Shown in pieces: positions 44,958-54,420 of a stretch of DNA of 64,000 nt. How positions within the stretch are numbered: position 1 is the stretch's first letter; the number at the start of each line of letters is the position of its first letter. The DNA comes from Gottfriedia acidiceleris (GTDB taxonomy: Bacteria > Bacillota > Bacilli > Bacillales > Bacillaceae_G). The translations under genes and the position numbers were made by a program. Below the pieces are notes generated by a model that was not told the DNA's origin, made no database searches, and worked only from the letters and a program-made list of their open reading frames with translations. The stretch is from positions 1,798,001 to 1,862,000 of the forward strand of contig NZ_CP096034.1 in the NCBI RefSeq assembly GCF_023115465.1, in the 5' to 3' direction.

Positions 44958-45975
44958 TACATATTCAATCTTTTTAATTCCAATTATCTTATTAATTTTT
45001 TTATTTATTTTAGGGGTTTCGATCGGGTCTACATCGATTCCCTTTTCTTCTATTATTTCTAGCTTTTCAGATGCTCTATTTAAAACAGAGTATGTTCCAG
45101 CTGATATTCAAACAATTGTCATGAATATACGAGTGCCAAGGGTTATGTTAGCTGCATTAGTCGGTGCGAGCCTTTCGTTGGCAGGTGTTGCATTTCAAGG
45201 AATACTTAAAAATCCATTAGCTGATCCTTTTACTTTAGGTGTTTCTTCAGGTGCCTCTGTAGGAGCGGTGGTTGTTTTATTTTTTCAAATAAGCTTACCA
45301 TTTGTAACTTATTTTACTTTACCTGTTGTTAGTATATTATTTGGATTTGGAACACTCATCTTATTATTACTATTTGTTAGAAAACTAGATCGATCTCTAA
45401 ATGTAGAGACAATCATACTAGGTGGCATTATAATAAGTTCATTTTGTTCTGCATTAATATCATTATTTATAACTTTTTCAAATAATGAATTACGTGCAGT
45501 AATTGGATGGTTAATGGGTAATATTGGTGGGAGGGGCATTCAGTATTCTTTTAGTTTATTACCGTTTTTAATCATTTCTTTCTTAATTTTATTAAGTCAA
45601 AATAGGCAGCTAGATGCGATGACATTTGGTAGCACGAATGCAAAACATATCGGAATTGATGTGAAAAAGTCCACTTATTTAATTTTGTTAACTGGAAGTA
45701 TTTTATCTGGTGCAGCAGTAGCTGTTTCTGGAACAATAGGATTTGTAGGATTAGTTGTTCCTCATTTTACTAGAACTATGGTAGGACCATTACATAAAAA
45801 ATTACTTCCATTATCGATGATCAATGGCGCAATATTTTTAATTGGATCTGACATTTTATCTAGGATTGTTTTAGCTCCTAGAGAATTACCAATTGGGGTA
45901 ATTACATCTTTAATTGGTGCGCCAATATTTGCTTTTATATTACTATCTTTGAAAAGAAATAGGGGAAAAGTATGA
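44923..45975 (+). CDS. btuC: Cobalamin ABC transporter permease
   Basis: A FecCD/BtuC-family permease of about 350 residues with roughly ten membrane helices. Family motifs are ALVGASLSLAGVAFQGILKNPLADPFTLGVSSGAS and GTIGFVGLVVPHFTR. There is no ATG in a usual place: the frame has no ATG, GTG or TTG between btuF's stop and the first helix. The best start is TTG 44923, 9 nt after AGAGGGAG, which overlaps btuF by 35 bp. GTG/ATG codons at 44854-44863 are alternatives without a site. Confidence 0.85.
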   Translation: MQRRFTQSFINNTYSIFLIPIILLIFLFILGVSIGSTSIPFSSIISSFSDALFKTEYVPADIQTIVMNIRVPRVMLAALVGASLSLAGVAFQGILKNPLADPFTLGVSSGASVGAVVVLFFQISLPFVTYFTLPVVSILFGFGTLILLLLFVRKLDRSLNVETIILGGIIISSFCSALISLFITFSNNELRAVIGWLMGNIGGRGIQYSFSLLPFLIISFLILLSQNRQLDAMTFGSTNAKHIGIDVKKSTYLILLTGSILSGAAVAVSGTIGFVGLVVPHFTRTMVGPLHKKLLPLSMINGAIFLIGSDILSRIVLAPRELPIGVITSLIGAPIFAFILLSLKRNRGKV

Positions 45976-46757
45976 TCAAATGTCAAGATATCTCATATTC
46001 ATATGATGGAATTCATACTGATTTGGATGAACTGTCTTATTCTATTAATCAAGGAGAATGGCTAGGAATTATTGGTCCAAATGGGAGTGGAAAGTCAACG
46101 TTTTTAAATATTCTTTGTGGACTTTTTAAGCCGTCTAAAGGAAATGTAATGTTGGATGGAGAATTTGTTACTAGTATGTCTAATAAACAAATAGCAAAAA
46201 AGATTGCTGTTTTATCACAACAAAATTCCTATACATATTCTTATGAGGTAAAAGAAACAGTTAAACTTGGCCGTCTTGCTCATTCGTCTTCCTTTTTTCC
46301 TAGCTGGTCCACAATCGATGAAACTGCAGTAAATAATGCAATGATGATGACTGGTACAAACAAGATGGAAAAAAGCTTCATAAATGAAATTAGTGGTGGT
46401 GAGCGTCAAAGAGTATTTCTTGCACAATGCTTCGCTCAAGAAACACCATATATTTTTTTAGACGAACCAAGTAACCATCTAGATTTAATGCATACAATTA
46501 AAATTTTAGACGTTTTAAAGGAATTACAAAAACAAGAGAATAAAACGATTGTAACTGTTTTTCATGACTTAAATTTAGCAAGTCTATACTGTGATCGATT
46601 ACTTGGATTAAAGGACGGAAAAATTTATATTGAAGGAAGAACAGACTCAGTATTAAGTGAAAATTTATTAAAAGGTTTATACGACACATCTTTTCAAATT
46701 TTAGATAATCCCGAAACAAATAAAAAGGTCATTATTTATAAAAGTAATGTTTTGTAA
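45972..46757 (+). CDS. btuD: Cobalamin ABC transporter ATPase
   Basis: A 261-residue ATPase of the FepC/BtuD group: Walker A GPNGSGKST, Q-loop VLSQQNSYTY, signature EISGGERQRVFLAQ, Walker B YIFLDEPSNHLD and switch His in VFHDLNLA. The start overlaps btuC by 4 bp (ATGA). It powers uptake of corrinoids by BtuCF; substrate assignment rests on the riboswitch. Confidence 0.9.
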   Translation: MIKCQDISYSYDGIHTDLDELSYSINQGEWLGIIGPNGSGKSTFLNILCGLFKPSKGNVMLDGEFVTSMSNKQIAKKIAVLSQQNSYTYSYEVKETVKLGRLAHSSSFFPSWSTIDETAVNNAMMMTGTNKMEKSFINEISGGERQRVFLAQCFAQETPYIFLDEPSNHLDLMHTIKILDVLKELQKQENKTIVTVFHDLNLASLYCDRLLGLKDGKIYIEGRTDSVLSENLLKGLYDTSFQILDNPETNKKVIIYKSNVL

Positions 46758-46786
46758 TTTAAAATTGAAAAAAGGAGAGGTTTTTC

Positions 46787-47356
46787 ATGAAAATTTATAC
46801 AAAAACTGGGGATAAAGGTCAGACTAGCTTAGTAGGTAAACGAGTAGATAAAGATGACTTAAGGGTAGAGTCTTACGGGACAATTGACGAAGTAAATACA
46901 ATCGTTGGGTACGCAATGACCTATTTAGATCATGAAGATACGAGGGATATTTACAATTCACTTCAAAAGATCCAACATGAACTATTTGACTGTGGTGGTG
47001 ATTTGGCAGTAGTAAAGGATAGCATCCCTTTTAAAACGACAGAGAAAATGGTTGAAGAGCTTGAAACATTAATCGATGAATATATGGAAGCAACTCCCCC
47101 GTTACAACGTTTTATTTTACCAGGTGGGTCAAAACCTGCTGCAATCATTCATCAAGCAAGAGCGGTAACGAGACGTGCCGAAAGAACAGTCGTAACATTA
47201 ATGAAACAAGAAAATATTCATCTTCCAGTATTTTTATATTTGAATCGATTATCTGATTATTTCTTTGCACTTGCAAGATTAATCAACACACGTCTAAATA
47301 TTAAAGATGTTGAATACGAACGAGGAGCAATCGTATTTCGAACCGATAAAAAATAA
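46787..47356 (+). CDS. PduO-type cob(I)alamin adenosyltransferase
   Basis: A 189-residue helical enzyme that converts imported cobalamin to adenosylcobalamin with ATP. The N-terminal ATP-binding motif is YTKTGDKGQTSLVG, and the conserved helix ARAVTRRAERTVV and LNRLSDYFFALAR are present. It belongs to the MMAB/PduO class, not CobA or EutT. ATG at 46787 follows AAAGGAGAGG. As the last gene of the B12 operon, it makes the ligand that the riboswitch senses, closing a feedback loop. Confidence 0.92.
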   Translation: MKIYTKTGDKGQTSLVGKRVDKDDLRVESYGTIDEVNTIVGYAMTYLDHEDTRDIYNSLQKIQHELFDCGGDLAVVKDSIPFKTTEKMVEELETLIDEYMEATPPLQRFILPGGSKPAAIIHQARAVTRRAERTVVTLMKQENIHLPVFLYLNRLSDYFFALARLINTRLNIKDVEYERGAIVFRTDKK

Positions 47357-47361
47357 ATAAA

Positions 47362-47410
47362 GAAAAGCGATTGAATAGTTAAATTTTTCTAATCAATCGC
47401 TATTTTTTTT
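47362..47410 (+). terminator. Intrinsic terminator of the B12 operon
   Basis: AGCGATTG / CAATCGCT stem with an A/T-rich loop and eight T. Confidence 0.8.
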
Positions 47411-47648
47411 GTATAAATAAGTTTTTTCAATCATAGAATGTTTGAGTGTATGTTTTAGTTAAAGTACCTCTTGGCGTTTATATTTTTTGATTTACTCAAT
47501 ACATCTTAAGAAATATACATAAAGAGTTAAAGGTTTGAAAATGATTTAAAGGGCTTAGTTCAATTTTTTTTGAATCACCAGTTGTCAGTCCACGAGTTAT
47601 TGTCCAGATTAAACACTTTTCACATTTCTTTAGGTAGGGGGGCAAACA

Positions 47649-47795
47649 ATGTTTGATTTTCTTAGGAGATGTTTGTTGATTGTTGTGTTTGTTTTAACGA
47701 TTGGCCTTTTATTTATCGGAGGAAATCGAGAGAAATTAAAGGATATTATATCAGATAAAAATTTTCATGAATTAAAAATAGTTTCAAATCCTTGA
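47649..47795 (+). CDS. Possible 48-residue membrane peptide
   Basis: ATG at 47649 follows AGGTAGGGGGG with about 6-nt spacing. The peptide begins MFDFLRRCLLIVVFVLTIGL, one strong hydrophobic helix (about residues 8-24), then a charged tail rich in Lys, Asp and Glu. No family is recognised. The good site and membrane-anchor layout argue for a real small gene. The stretch 47411-47630 before it shows nothing supportable. Confidence 0.5.
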   Translation: MFDFLRRCLLIVVFVLTIGLLFIGGNREKLKDIISDKNFHELKIVSNP

Positions 47796-47912
47796 TAATT
47801 CGTGTTGAAAAGAGCGATTTTTTTTAGAACTTCCATTATAAATGTAATTTACTCATAAATTCGGTAAAGTACATTTATATGTGAAGTTCTATTTTTGATT
47901 TAAGGAGAAAAA

Positions 47913-48014
47913 ATGGCGAATCCAGCAATTGTAATGGAAGAGGAATTAGCGAAAGAAATAGTGAAGATACAATTTCCATTGCCAAGAAAACCTAAGGAAT
48001 GCTTAAATGATTAG
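47913..48014 (+). CDS. Possible 33-residue small protein
   Basis: ATG at 47913 is preceded by TAAGGAG at ideal spacing. The product begins MANPAIVMEEELAKEIVKIQ and ends in a Pro/Lys-rich tail with one Cys. It is amphipathic and not membrane-spanning. No known family. It lies 67 bp upstream of the FMN riboswitch and is not part of it. Confidence 0.45.
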   Translation: MANPAIVMEEELAKEIVKIQFPLPRKPKECLND

Positions 48015-48081
48015 TTGGAGATTTTTATTTACAAACTGTATTTAATTTAGTAACATTAAACTGTAATTTAATAAACGATCT

Positions 48082-48210
48082 ATCTTCGGGGCGGGGCGAA
48101 ATTCCCCACCGGCGGTAATTAAGCATTGCTTATAAGCCCGCGAGCCTGATTTTTTGGGCAGGATCTAGTGCGATTCTAGAGCCGACAGTATAGTCTGGAT
48201 GGGAGAAGAT
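48082..48210 (+). promoter_or_regulatory. FMN riboswitch (RFN element)
   Basis: The P1 stem ATCTTC (48082-48087) / GAAGAT (48205-48210) encloses the conserved GGGGCGGGGCGAAATTCCCC, ACCGGCGGTAAT, AGCCCGCGAGCC, GGCAGGATCTAGTG and AGCCGACAGTATAGTCTGGATGG (split here by short spans). It precedes ribU with an intervening terminator, so FMN should shut off riboflavin uptake. Confidence 0.96.
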
Positions 48211-48222
48211 GGAGGTTCGCGA

Positions 48223-48302
48223 GTTCAAAAATTTTTTCTTTTTGAACGCTTATTTGGCGTACTGAAAATTCTCCCCTATTTCAAAAAAATAGGGGATTTT
48301 AT
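48223..48302 (+). terminator. FMN riboswitch expression platform and terminator
   Basis: A first hairpin GTTCAAAAA / TTTTTGAAC (48223-48246) is followed by the terminator TCCCCTATT (48272-48280) / AATAGGGGA (48289-48297) and T-rich sequence. The TCCCC strand could alternatively pair upstream, as usual for these switches. Confidence 0.8.
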
Positions 48303-48432
48303 TTTATTTGCATAGTTTTATACTATTTTTCATTTTTTAATTCGGACTTATTATAATATGTGCAAAAAATAACGCAACTTAAGCGAACCTTTCATTTTTC
48401 TTGATATGATCGGGAAAAAGGAGAGAGGTATA

Positions 48433-49002
48433 ATGCAACAACGCAACAAAGTAAATAAAATGGTGATAGTGGCAATGCTTAGCAGTATTTCTTATGTACT
48501 CATGATGCTATACTTTCCACTTCCTGCATTTCCAGTTTGGCTTACAATTGATTTTAGTGACGTACCAGCACTAATAGGCGCAATTGTTTTTGGTCCTGTA
48601 GCAGGAATAGGAATAGAGTTAATAAAAAACATCCTACATTATGTTATTAATGGAAGTATGACTGGTGTACCAATTGGAGAATTTGCTAATTTTAGTGCGG
48701 GAGTATTATATATTTTACCTGCGTCGTATTTCTTTAGAAAATATCGTTCTGTAAAAGGGCTAACTCTTGGATTAATCGTTGGTACAGTAGTGATGACTGG
48801 AATCCTTAGTCTTTTAAATTATTTTGTGTTATTACCTGCATATGCACATTTCATGAATTTTAAACTGCCAAATGAAGTAATAGTTGCATCAATTATGCCA
48901 TTTAATGCAATTAAAGGTTTATTAATCATGATCTTATTCTTAGTTATCTACCCTAAATTAAAGGTTTGGTTAACTCAAAGAATGAATGTTCATAACGTAT
49001 AA
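48433..49002 (+). CDS. ribU: Riboflavin ECF transporter S component
   Basis: A 189-residue membrane protein (190 in B. subtilis) with about five to six helices, binding riboflavin and partnering with the shared ECF energising module encoded elsewhere. Family features: LSSISYVLMMLYFPLPAFPVWLTIDFSDVPALIG near the N-terminus and NAIKGLLIMILFLVIYPKL at the C-terminus. ATG 48433, just after AAGGAGAGAGG, is chosen over ATG 48406. The FMN riboswitch upstream fixes the substrate assignment. Confidence 0.95.
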   Translation: MQQRNKVNKMVIVAMLSSISYVLMMLYFPLPAFPVWLTIDFSDVPALIGAIVFGPVAGIGIELIKNILHYVINGSMTGVPIGEFANFSAGVLYILPASYFFRKYRSVKGLTLGLIVGTVVMTGILSLLNYFVLLPAYAHFMNFKLPNEVIVASIMPFNAIKGLLIMILFLVIYPKLKVWLTQRMNVHNV

Positions 49003-49008
49003 ATAAAT

Positions 49009-49045
49009 GAAAGTGTCTACTAAATTTTTTGGTAGACACTTTTTT
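49009..49045 (+). terminator. Intrinsic terminator after ribU
   Basis: AAGTGTCTAC / GTAGACACTT stem followed by six T. Confidence 0.85.
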
Positions 49046-49118
49046 GTTTTATGTACCTCTATTCGAGTGATTAGCTGCGAATTTTGTACTTCATATTTAT
49101 TTTATTGATAGGAAAAAA

Positions 49119-49149
49119 GAGAACCATCTATCAAATGATAGATGGTTTA
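49119..49149 (-). terminator. Terminator of the YpiB-like gene
   Basis: AACCATCTATC / GATAGATGGTT stem with loop AAAT, just beyond the minus-strand gene at 49154. Confidence 0.65.
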
Positions 49150-49153
49150 TTTG

Positions 49154-49687
49154 TTAATATTTTAGCTGAGAAGTTAAGAAAAGAAACAGTTGTTCATTGC
49201 GTTCATCAAGTGCTTTGTCGATTTGACAAAGCAGAAGTTTTTGCGATGTTTGTACTACAAGCGATGAAAGAAACGCATCGATTTCTGCTTGCACTTCATC
49301 GTTTGATTCAATGGTAGTTGTGGAAAACGGATTAGTATCTAAGATTAAAGCGTACTCGATCGGCATCACATCAAATAACAACTCAAGATAAAACGGTGTT
49401 TCCTTCCCATGCAATCGAAGTTTATGGTAAATCGATTCCGACGTCAGATCAATTTTCAAACTATTTTCGTAATATGAAACCTGAGGTTGTGAATAGTTAT
49501 CCTTTCGAAAATTAATGACAATGCCATTTGGTGTACTCTTTGCATCATCTACAAACGAGATGTTTGTTAGTACTTCATCAACAGCAAGGAGAAAGTGTAA
49601 TATCAATTCGATGTCTTTTTTTACCTGTTTTTTCTCTAAGAACTTGTTTAAAAAAATCTTTTTCTCGGTAACTGTCATCTGTTCCAT
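49154..49687 (-). CDS. YpiB-like UPF0302/IDEAL-domain protein
   Basis: A 177-residue cytosolic protein. The N-terminal part matches the YpiB/UPF0302 layout: TEKKIFLNKFLEKKQVKKDIELILHFLL, a FVDDAKSTPNGIVI segment, then LRLHGKETPFYLELLF and YALILDTNPF. The C-terminus QIDKALDERNEQLFLFLTSQL fits the IDEAL domain. ATG 49687 is preferred over ATG 49696, which abuts the GAGAGG site. In B. subtilis ypiB is elsewhere, so this may be a second paralogue. Function unknown. Confidence 0.72.
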   Translation of the reverse strand: MEQMTVTEKKIFLNKFLEKKQVKKDIELILHFLLAVDEVLTNISFVDDAKSTPNGIVINFRKDNYSQPQVSYYENSLKIDLTSESIYHKLRLHGKETPFYLELLFDVMPIEYALILDTNPFSTTTIESNDEVQAEIDAFLSSLVVQTSQKLLLCQIDKALDERNEQLFLFLTSQLKY

Positions 49688-49931
49688 GCTGATCATCCTC
49701 TCATGATGTTTTATTTATTATAACAAGTTATTAGATAATTCTGAATATGTAAAATAAGGAAATAATTAGTTTTCTCATAATACCTTGGCAAACTGTTCAA
49801 TGTATGTTTTGACTTAATTCAAAAATATTGGGATTAAATAAGAAGATAAAACTGGATGTTTCTATGTCTTAATGAACTAATTCAAAGTGTTAAATGAGTG
49901 ATAAACGCATAGCTCTTGTTTTTTATTTAAT

Positions 49932-49967
49932 AAAAAAAGCGACGAAATAACTTCGCCGCAGTTTTTA
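49932..49967 (-). terminator. Terminator of fer
   Basis: GCGACGAA / TTCGCCGC imperfect stem, with a seven-T run on the minus strand just past the fer stop. Confidence 0.75.
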
Positions 49968-50249
<282 letters not shown>

Positions 50250-50533
50250 TTACAGATACTATTTTTGTAATGTACCTGTAAACATTTTAAAACGGTTTCC
50301 AAAACTTTTCAATATAATTGTACAAGGTTTTGAAAAAAACGAGAAATGATGAAATCCCAAATAAAATAAATAATGATTTTTCTATCTTTAAAATGGTTTG
50401 GTAATTGATACATATGATAAGCTAGAAGAAATAAAAACTATTTAGAAAAAATGCACAAATATTTTTGTACTACTAATTATTATTCGAAAAAATATTTAAA
50501 TATATTAATGGAATAATTTTATTTGAGAGGTTT

Positions 50534-51610
50534 ATGATGTTTAAGCTATCTATATTGGAAGAAATCATCCTTTTTTTACTTCATCGATATAATGGTGAAC
50601 GAACGATCCAAGGTATAATGTATTTATTAAAAGGTAAACAAAGTGCTCAAATTATTCAAGATTCTCATTTTTATCAAGTCACATCATTTTTCGGACTTTT
50701 TCATTTCCTTACTCATCAGAATATGCAAGAAATTATCAATGGGTTAGAGGATAAGGGGTATATAGGTCAGTCTGAAAATAAGAATATCTATTTGTTAAAT
50801 AAAAATGGTCATGCTTATCTGGCAAATCAAAAACTACAGTTTATGGAATTTACATATATAAACGGACTAAGGTTTTCTAGTATTCAAAAGGTATTTTGGA
50901 AAAGATTTTCATTGTTTTTTCAAACGGTTTCCAATCTGAATATGAATTCAAAATATTTTAGGGCAGTTATTCAAGACCACGATATACAAAATTGGGTAAA
51001 AAATGAGATTCTTAATTTTACTGGGAATAAAAACGAATTAGTTAAACAATTTTACAATGAATTGCATACAATTTTAGAAAATATAAGTGACGAAGACGCA
51101 TTACAATTTGTAAGACGATTGTCTGGAGCAAATGCTTATGGCATGACTCTTGAACAAATTGCATCAGAACACAAAGTGAGTGTTGAAAAAATTTATCTTA
51201 ATTCGATTAATACATTACATCATATGATCACTATTTTGGTTGAACCAAACAATCATTATCCTTTGTTAAGTAAATTTGTTAATGGAGATAAAAGTTCTAA
51301 TATTACGAATACCTCTATTGAAACGAAGCGATTATTTACTGATGGTAAAACAATTCAAGAAATAGCTCAGATTCGTAATTTAAAGATAAGTACAATAGAG
51401 GATCATATAGTTGAGTGTGTATTAGGTGATAAATTATTTCCAATTAATCATTTTATAACAACAAAGCAATTTACTATGATAAAAAATAAAATTATCGAAC
51501 TAAATACAAGGAAATTAAAAATTATTAAAGAAGCTTTATTAAATGAGGTAACATATTTTCAAATTCGTATTACTCTTGCAAGAATGGGTGATTTACATGG
51601 ACCTAAATAA
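50534..51610 (+). CDS. ypbB: YpbB, helix-turn-helix protein
   Basis: A 358-residue soluble protein with helix-turn-helix-like segments near residues 190-215 ([23 protein letters not shown]) and 260-290 ([30 protein letters not shown]). The latter resembles the HTH_40 domain associated with RecQ helicases. It precedes and overlaps recS by 14 bp, the same pairing as in B. subtilis. A role alongside the helicase is inferred only from context. Confidence 0.85.
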   Translation: MMFKLSILEEIILFLLHRYNGERTIQGIMYLLKGKQSAQIIQDSHFYQVTSFFGLFHFLTHQNMQEIINGLEDKGYIGQSENKNIYLLNKNGHAYLANQKLQFMEFTYINGLRFSSIQKVFWKRFSLFFQTVSNLNMNSKYFRAVIQDHDIQNWVKNEILNFTGNKNELVKQFYNELHTILENISDEDALQFVRRLSGANAYGMTLEQIASEHKVSVEKIYLNSINTLHHMITILVEPNNHYPLLSKFVNGDKSSNITNTSIETKRLFTDGKTIQEIAQIRNLKISTIEDHIVECVLGDKLFPINHFITTKQFTMIKNKIIELNTRKLKIIKEALLNEVTYFQIRITLARMGDLHGPK

Positions 51611-53114
51611 ACTTCTATACGAAAAATTTGGTTATTCAAGTTTTCGAAATAACCAAAAAGAAATTATTACTGACTTGTTAAACTCGAAGGATGTTTTAGC
51701 AATGCTCCCTACAGGTGGGGGTAAATCATTATTATATCAATTAACAGGGCTACTTTTGCCAGGCGTTGTAGTTATCGTTTCTCCATTACTTTCCCTTATG
51801 GAGGATCAAGTAGAGCAGATTAAAGCATTTGGAGATAAACGAGTAATTGCACTAAATAGCTTCAGAAGTTTTGAGCAAAAAAAATATTTATTTAATAATA
51901 TTAGCAGCTTTAAGTTTATTTTTGTTTCGCCTGAAATGTTACAAAATCAATTTTTAATTCAAAAGCTTTCTACTTCTAGAATTTCGTTATTTGTTGTTGA
52001 TGAAGCACATTGTATATCTCAGTGGGGGCATGATTTTAGACCAGAATATAAAACTCTAGGGGAAATAAAGTGTAAATTAAATAATCCGACGGTTTTAGCT
52101 TTAACCGCTACAGCTAGCAAAAATGTGCGAGAAGAAATAATTGAAACTTTACAGTTAAAACATGTTCAAAAATATATCAATTCAGTTAATAGAGAGAACA
52201 TAGCCATTCAAGTTGAAAAAGTAGATACGGAAATAGAAAAAATCAAGTCTTTAACTAACCATCTTTCTAAATTAACAGGTCCAGGCATCGTCTATTGTGG
52301 TACAAGAGCTGCTTGCGAGAAAATTTCAAATACCATAAGAGAAAAGTTAAATTGCAAAGTCGCCTATTATCATGGTGGAATGGAACATGAACAAAGAATT
52401 TTAATTCAACAACAATTTATACAAAATCAAATAGATATCATAGTTTGTACAAGTGCTTTTGGTATGGGGATAAATAAGCCAAATGTAAGGTTTGTAATTC
52501 ATTATCAGTATCCTTCAAACATCGAAAATTATCTTCAAGAAATTGGACGAGCTGGCCGAGATGGTGAGCCAAGTATAGCAATACTAATTGTATGTGAAGA
52601 AGATCATGAGTTACCACTAAGGTTAATTGATGACGAAATCCTTTCTGTAAATCAAGTTGAGTCTTTTCTAACGTATTTAAAAAGATTAGAAGAAAACCCA
52701 ATCAAATTGACTGAAACGCTCGTGAATAATTGGAAAGCAGTTTTTCAATTTAGTGAAATACAGTGGACAACGCTACATTCTGAAATGGTTAAATTTAATG
52801 TAATCGTAGATGAAAACTTGCATTTAGAAAAAATAAATAATGACTTAATAGAATCGATTAAAGAGTTAATTTCGGAGCGGAAAAAAGTAAAATATTTAAA
52901 ACTAAAAGCGATGATCGACTTTCTATCTTCAACCACTTGTTATCGCGAAAAATATCTTTTACTTTTTGATGAAATTTTAGTACAGAGACCAATAAATTGC
53001 TGTAACATTTGTGGTATATCGATTGAAGAGTATTGTTCAAATGATCAAGAGAAATATGGAAATACTAACGTACTTTCATGGGAACAAGAATTAAGAAATA
53101 AATTGGGGCTGTGA
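51597..53114 (+). CDS. recS: RecQ-family ATP-dependent DNA helicase (RecS)
   Basis: A 505-residue superfamily 2 helicase: motif [16 protein letters not shown], motif [21 protein letters not shown], motif III ALTATAS, and motif [14 protein letters not shown]. The C-terminal part has a RecQ zinc-binding-like set of cysteines ([15 protein letters not shown] and NCCNICG) but no HRDC domain, fitting the short RecS type (496 residues in B. subtilis). ATG 51597 inside the ypbB end is chosen, with GGGTGATT upstream. Confidence 0.93.
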   Translation: MDLNKLLYEKFGYSSFRNNQKEIITDLLNSKDVLAMLPTGGGKSLLYQLTGLLLPGVVVIVSPLLSLMEDQVEQIKAFGDKRVIALNSFRSFEQKKYLFNNISSFKFIFVSPEMLQNQFLIQKLSTSRISLFVVDEAHCISQWGHDFRPEYKTLGEIKCKLNNPTVLALTATASKNVREEIIETLQLKHVQKYINSVNRENIAIQVEKVDTEIEKIKSLTNHLSKLTGPGIVYCGTRAACEKISNTIREKLNCKVAYYHGGMEHEQRILIQQQFIQNQIDIIVCTSAFGMGINKPNVRFVIHYQYPSNIENYLQEIGRAGRDGEPSIAILIVCEEDHELPLRLIDDEILSVNQVESFLTYLKRLEENPIKLTETLVNNWKAVFQFSEIQWTTLHSEMVKFNVIVDENLHLEKINNDLIESIKELISERKKVKYLKLKAMIDFLSSTTCYREKYLLLFDEILVQRPINCCNICGISIEEYCSNDQEKYGNTNVLSWEQELRNKLGL

Positions 53115-53123
53115 GGAATCTAT

Positions 53124-53708
53124 ATGGAAAGCGAATTAAACCGTCAAGAAATTCCAGTTAACTATTTGAAGAAAAGTGTATATGGTACGCAGTTAATCAT
53201 TTTAGTAATCGCTATTTTATGTATTGCTTTTTTTATTGGTACAGAAAAATTTCTAGATGATTTATATTTATTTAAAAGTTATAAAACATATTTATATGGA
53301 TTCGGAGCTGGATTTTCACTCGTCCTATTTAATATTTTATTAAATTATACGATTCCGGAGCGTTTGTTGGATGATGGTGGATTTAATAAAAGATTCTTTA
53401 CGTCACTTTCAGTTCCTGAAATGACTATACTTTGTATTTTAATCGCTTTATCAGAAGAATTATTTTTTAGAGGATTTATTCAAGCTAAATTTGGACTAAT
53501 TATTGCATCAGTTGTATTCGCTTTAGTTCATTTTCGATATGTGAAAAAACCGATTTTACTTACTATTGTATTAATTGAAAGTTTTTTCTTAGGTTACTTA
53601 TATTTGAAAACAAATAATATTGTTATAGTATTTATCGCACATTTTATCTTAGATTATGTTTTAGGAATGTATATGAAATTAAGTTTGGAAAGTGAAGACA
53701 AAGAATGA
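53124..53708 (+). CDS. ypbD: CPBP-family intramembrane metalloprotease YpbD
   Basis: A 194-residue membrane protein with the CPBP (CaaX protease / Abi) signature SEELFFRGFI (EExxxR) and the downstream His motifs ALVHFRY and IAHFILDY, which together form the putative metal site. About five membrane helices. ATG 53124 follows GTGAGGA. It lies 9 bp after recS, and its stop overlaps ypbE. Confidence 0.88.
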   Translation: MESELNRQEIPVNYLKKSVYGTQLIILVIAILCIAFFIGTEKFLDDLYLFKSYKTYLYGFGAGFSLVLFNILLNYTIPERLLDDGGFNKRFFTSLSVPEMTILCILIALSEELFFRGFIQAKFGLIIASVVFALVHFRYVKKPILLTIVLIESFFLGYLYLKTNNIVIVFIAHFILDYVLGMYMKLSLESEDKE

Positions 53709-54322
53709 AAAATGAGCTTCAGACTAATAGTATAGCTGACTTAAGTCGAAAGAAAAAAAATAAGAAATATAAAAATAAGAAAATAAGTGATCAAAATAAA
53801 GTTGTTGATTTGTTAAATCTACCACCAAGAAGTGAAACAATGAAAATAAAAGAGGATCAACGAAGACCTTGGTGGAAAATAAAATATCCTTTAATCACTG
53901 CTTTAGTCATAATCTTTATCATGCTACCATTTGGAGTTGTGAAGTTTGTACATAGTAAATACGATAAAATTTTTACTGAAAAAGGAAGTTTAATCATTCC
54001 TTCAAATAAATTTGAAAAAGTTGAATTAGCTGCTACAGAGCATTTAAAAAAACAAAAAAAGAATGAATCTCAGAAAAAAGCTCCAATCAAAAATGAGATA
54101 AAAAATGTAGTAAAACCCCAAACAGATTCAAGTGAAACTGTAGGAGTGGAAGAGATTAATCACGAAGTTCAAAGAGGAGAAACATTATTTACTATTTCAA
54201 TGAAATATTATGGTAATCGTGATGGTGAAGAAATTATTCAAGATGCAAATCATTTAAATGGGATCGAAGTGACGCCCGGCCAGATATTAAAAATCCCATT
54301 AAATGTTGATGTGGATAAATAA
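53705..54322 (+). CDS. ypbE: LysM-domain membrane protein YpbE
   Basis: A 205-residue protein with a basic cytosolic N-terminus (RKKKNKKYKNKKIS), one membrane helix (about residues 60-80, PLITALVIIFIMLPFGVVKFV), a Lys-rich linker and a C-terminal LysM domain (HEVQRGETLFTISMKYYGN...). It is likely a type II anchored peptidoglycan-binding protein. It starts in a 4-bp overlap with ypbD. Confidence 0.9.
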   Translation: MKNELQTNSIADLSRKKKNKKYKNKKISDQNKVVDLLNLPPRSETMKIKEDQRRPWWKIKYPLITALVIIFIMLPFGVVKFVHSKYDKIFTEKGSLIIPSNKFEKVELAATEHLKKQKKNESQKKAPIKNEIKNVVKPQTDSSETVGVEEINHEVQRGETLFTISMKYYGNRDGEEIIQDANHLNGIEVTPGQILKIPLNVDVDK

Positions 54323-54420
54323 GGTTAAGTAGTGAATTGAAATTCAAAATCTAGACAAATTCACTTTGATCGAATGCTTCCTATCTATGTTATAAATAGA
54401 GGGAAGGGGAGTGTTAAAGT

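Noticed and set aside
49084-49317. 77-codon plus-strand frame
   Set aside because: It overlaps the YpiB-like gene and its terminator on the other strand, and the peptide follows from that gene's coding bias.
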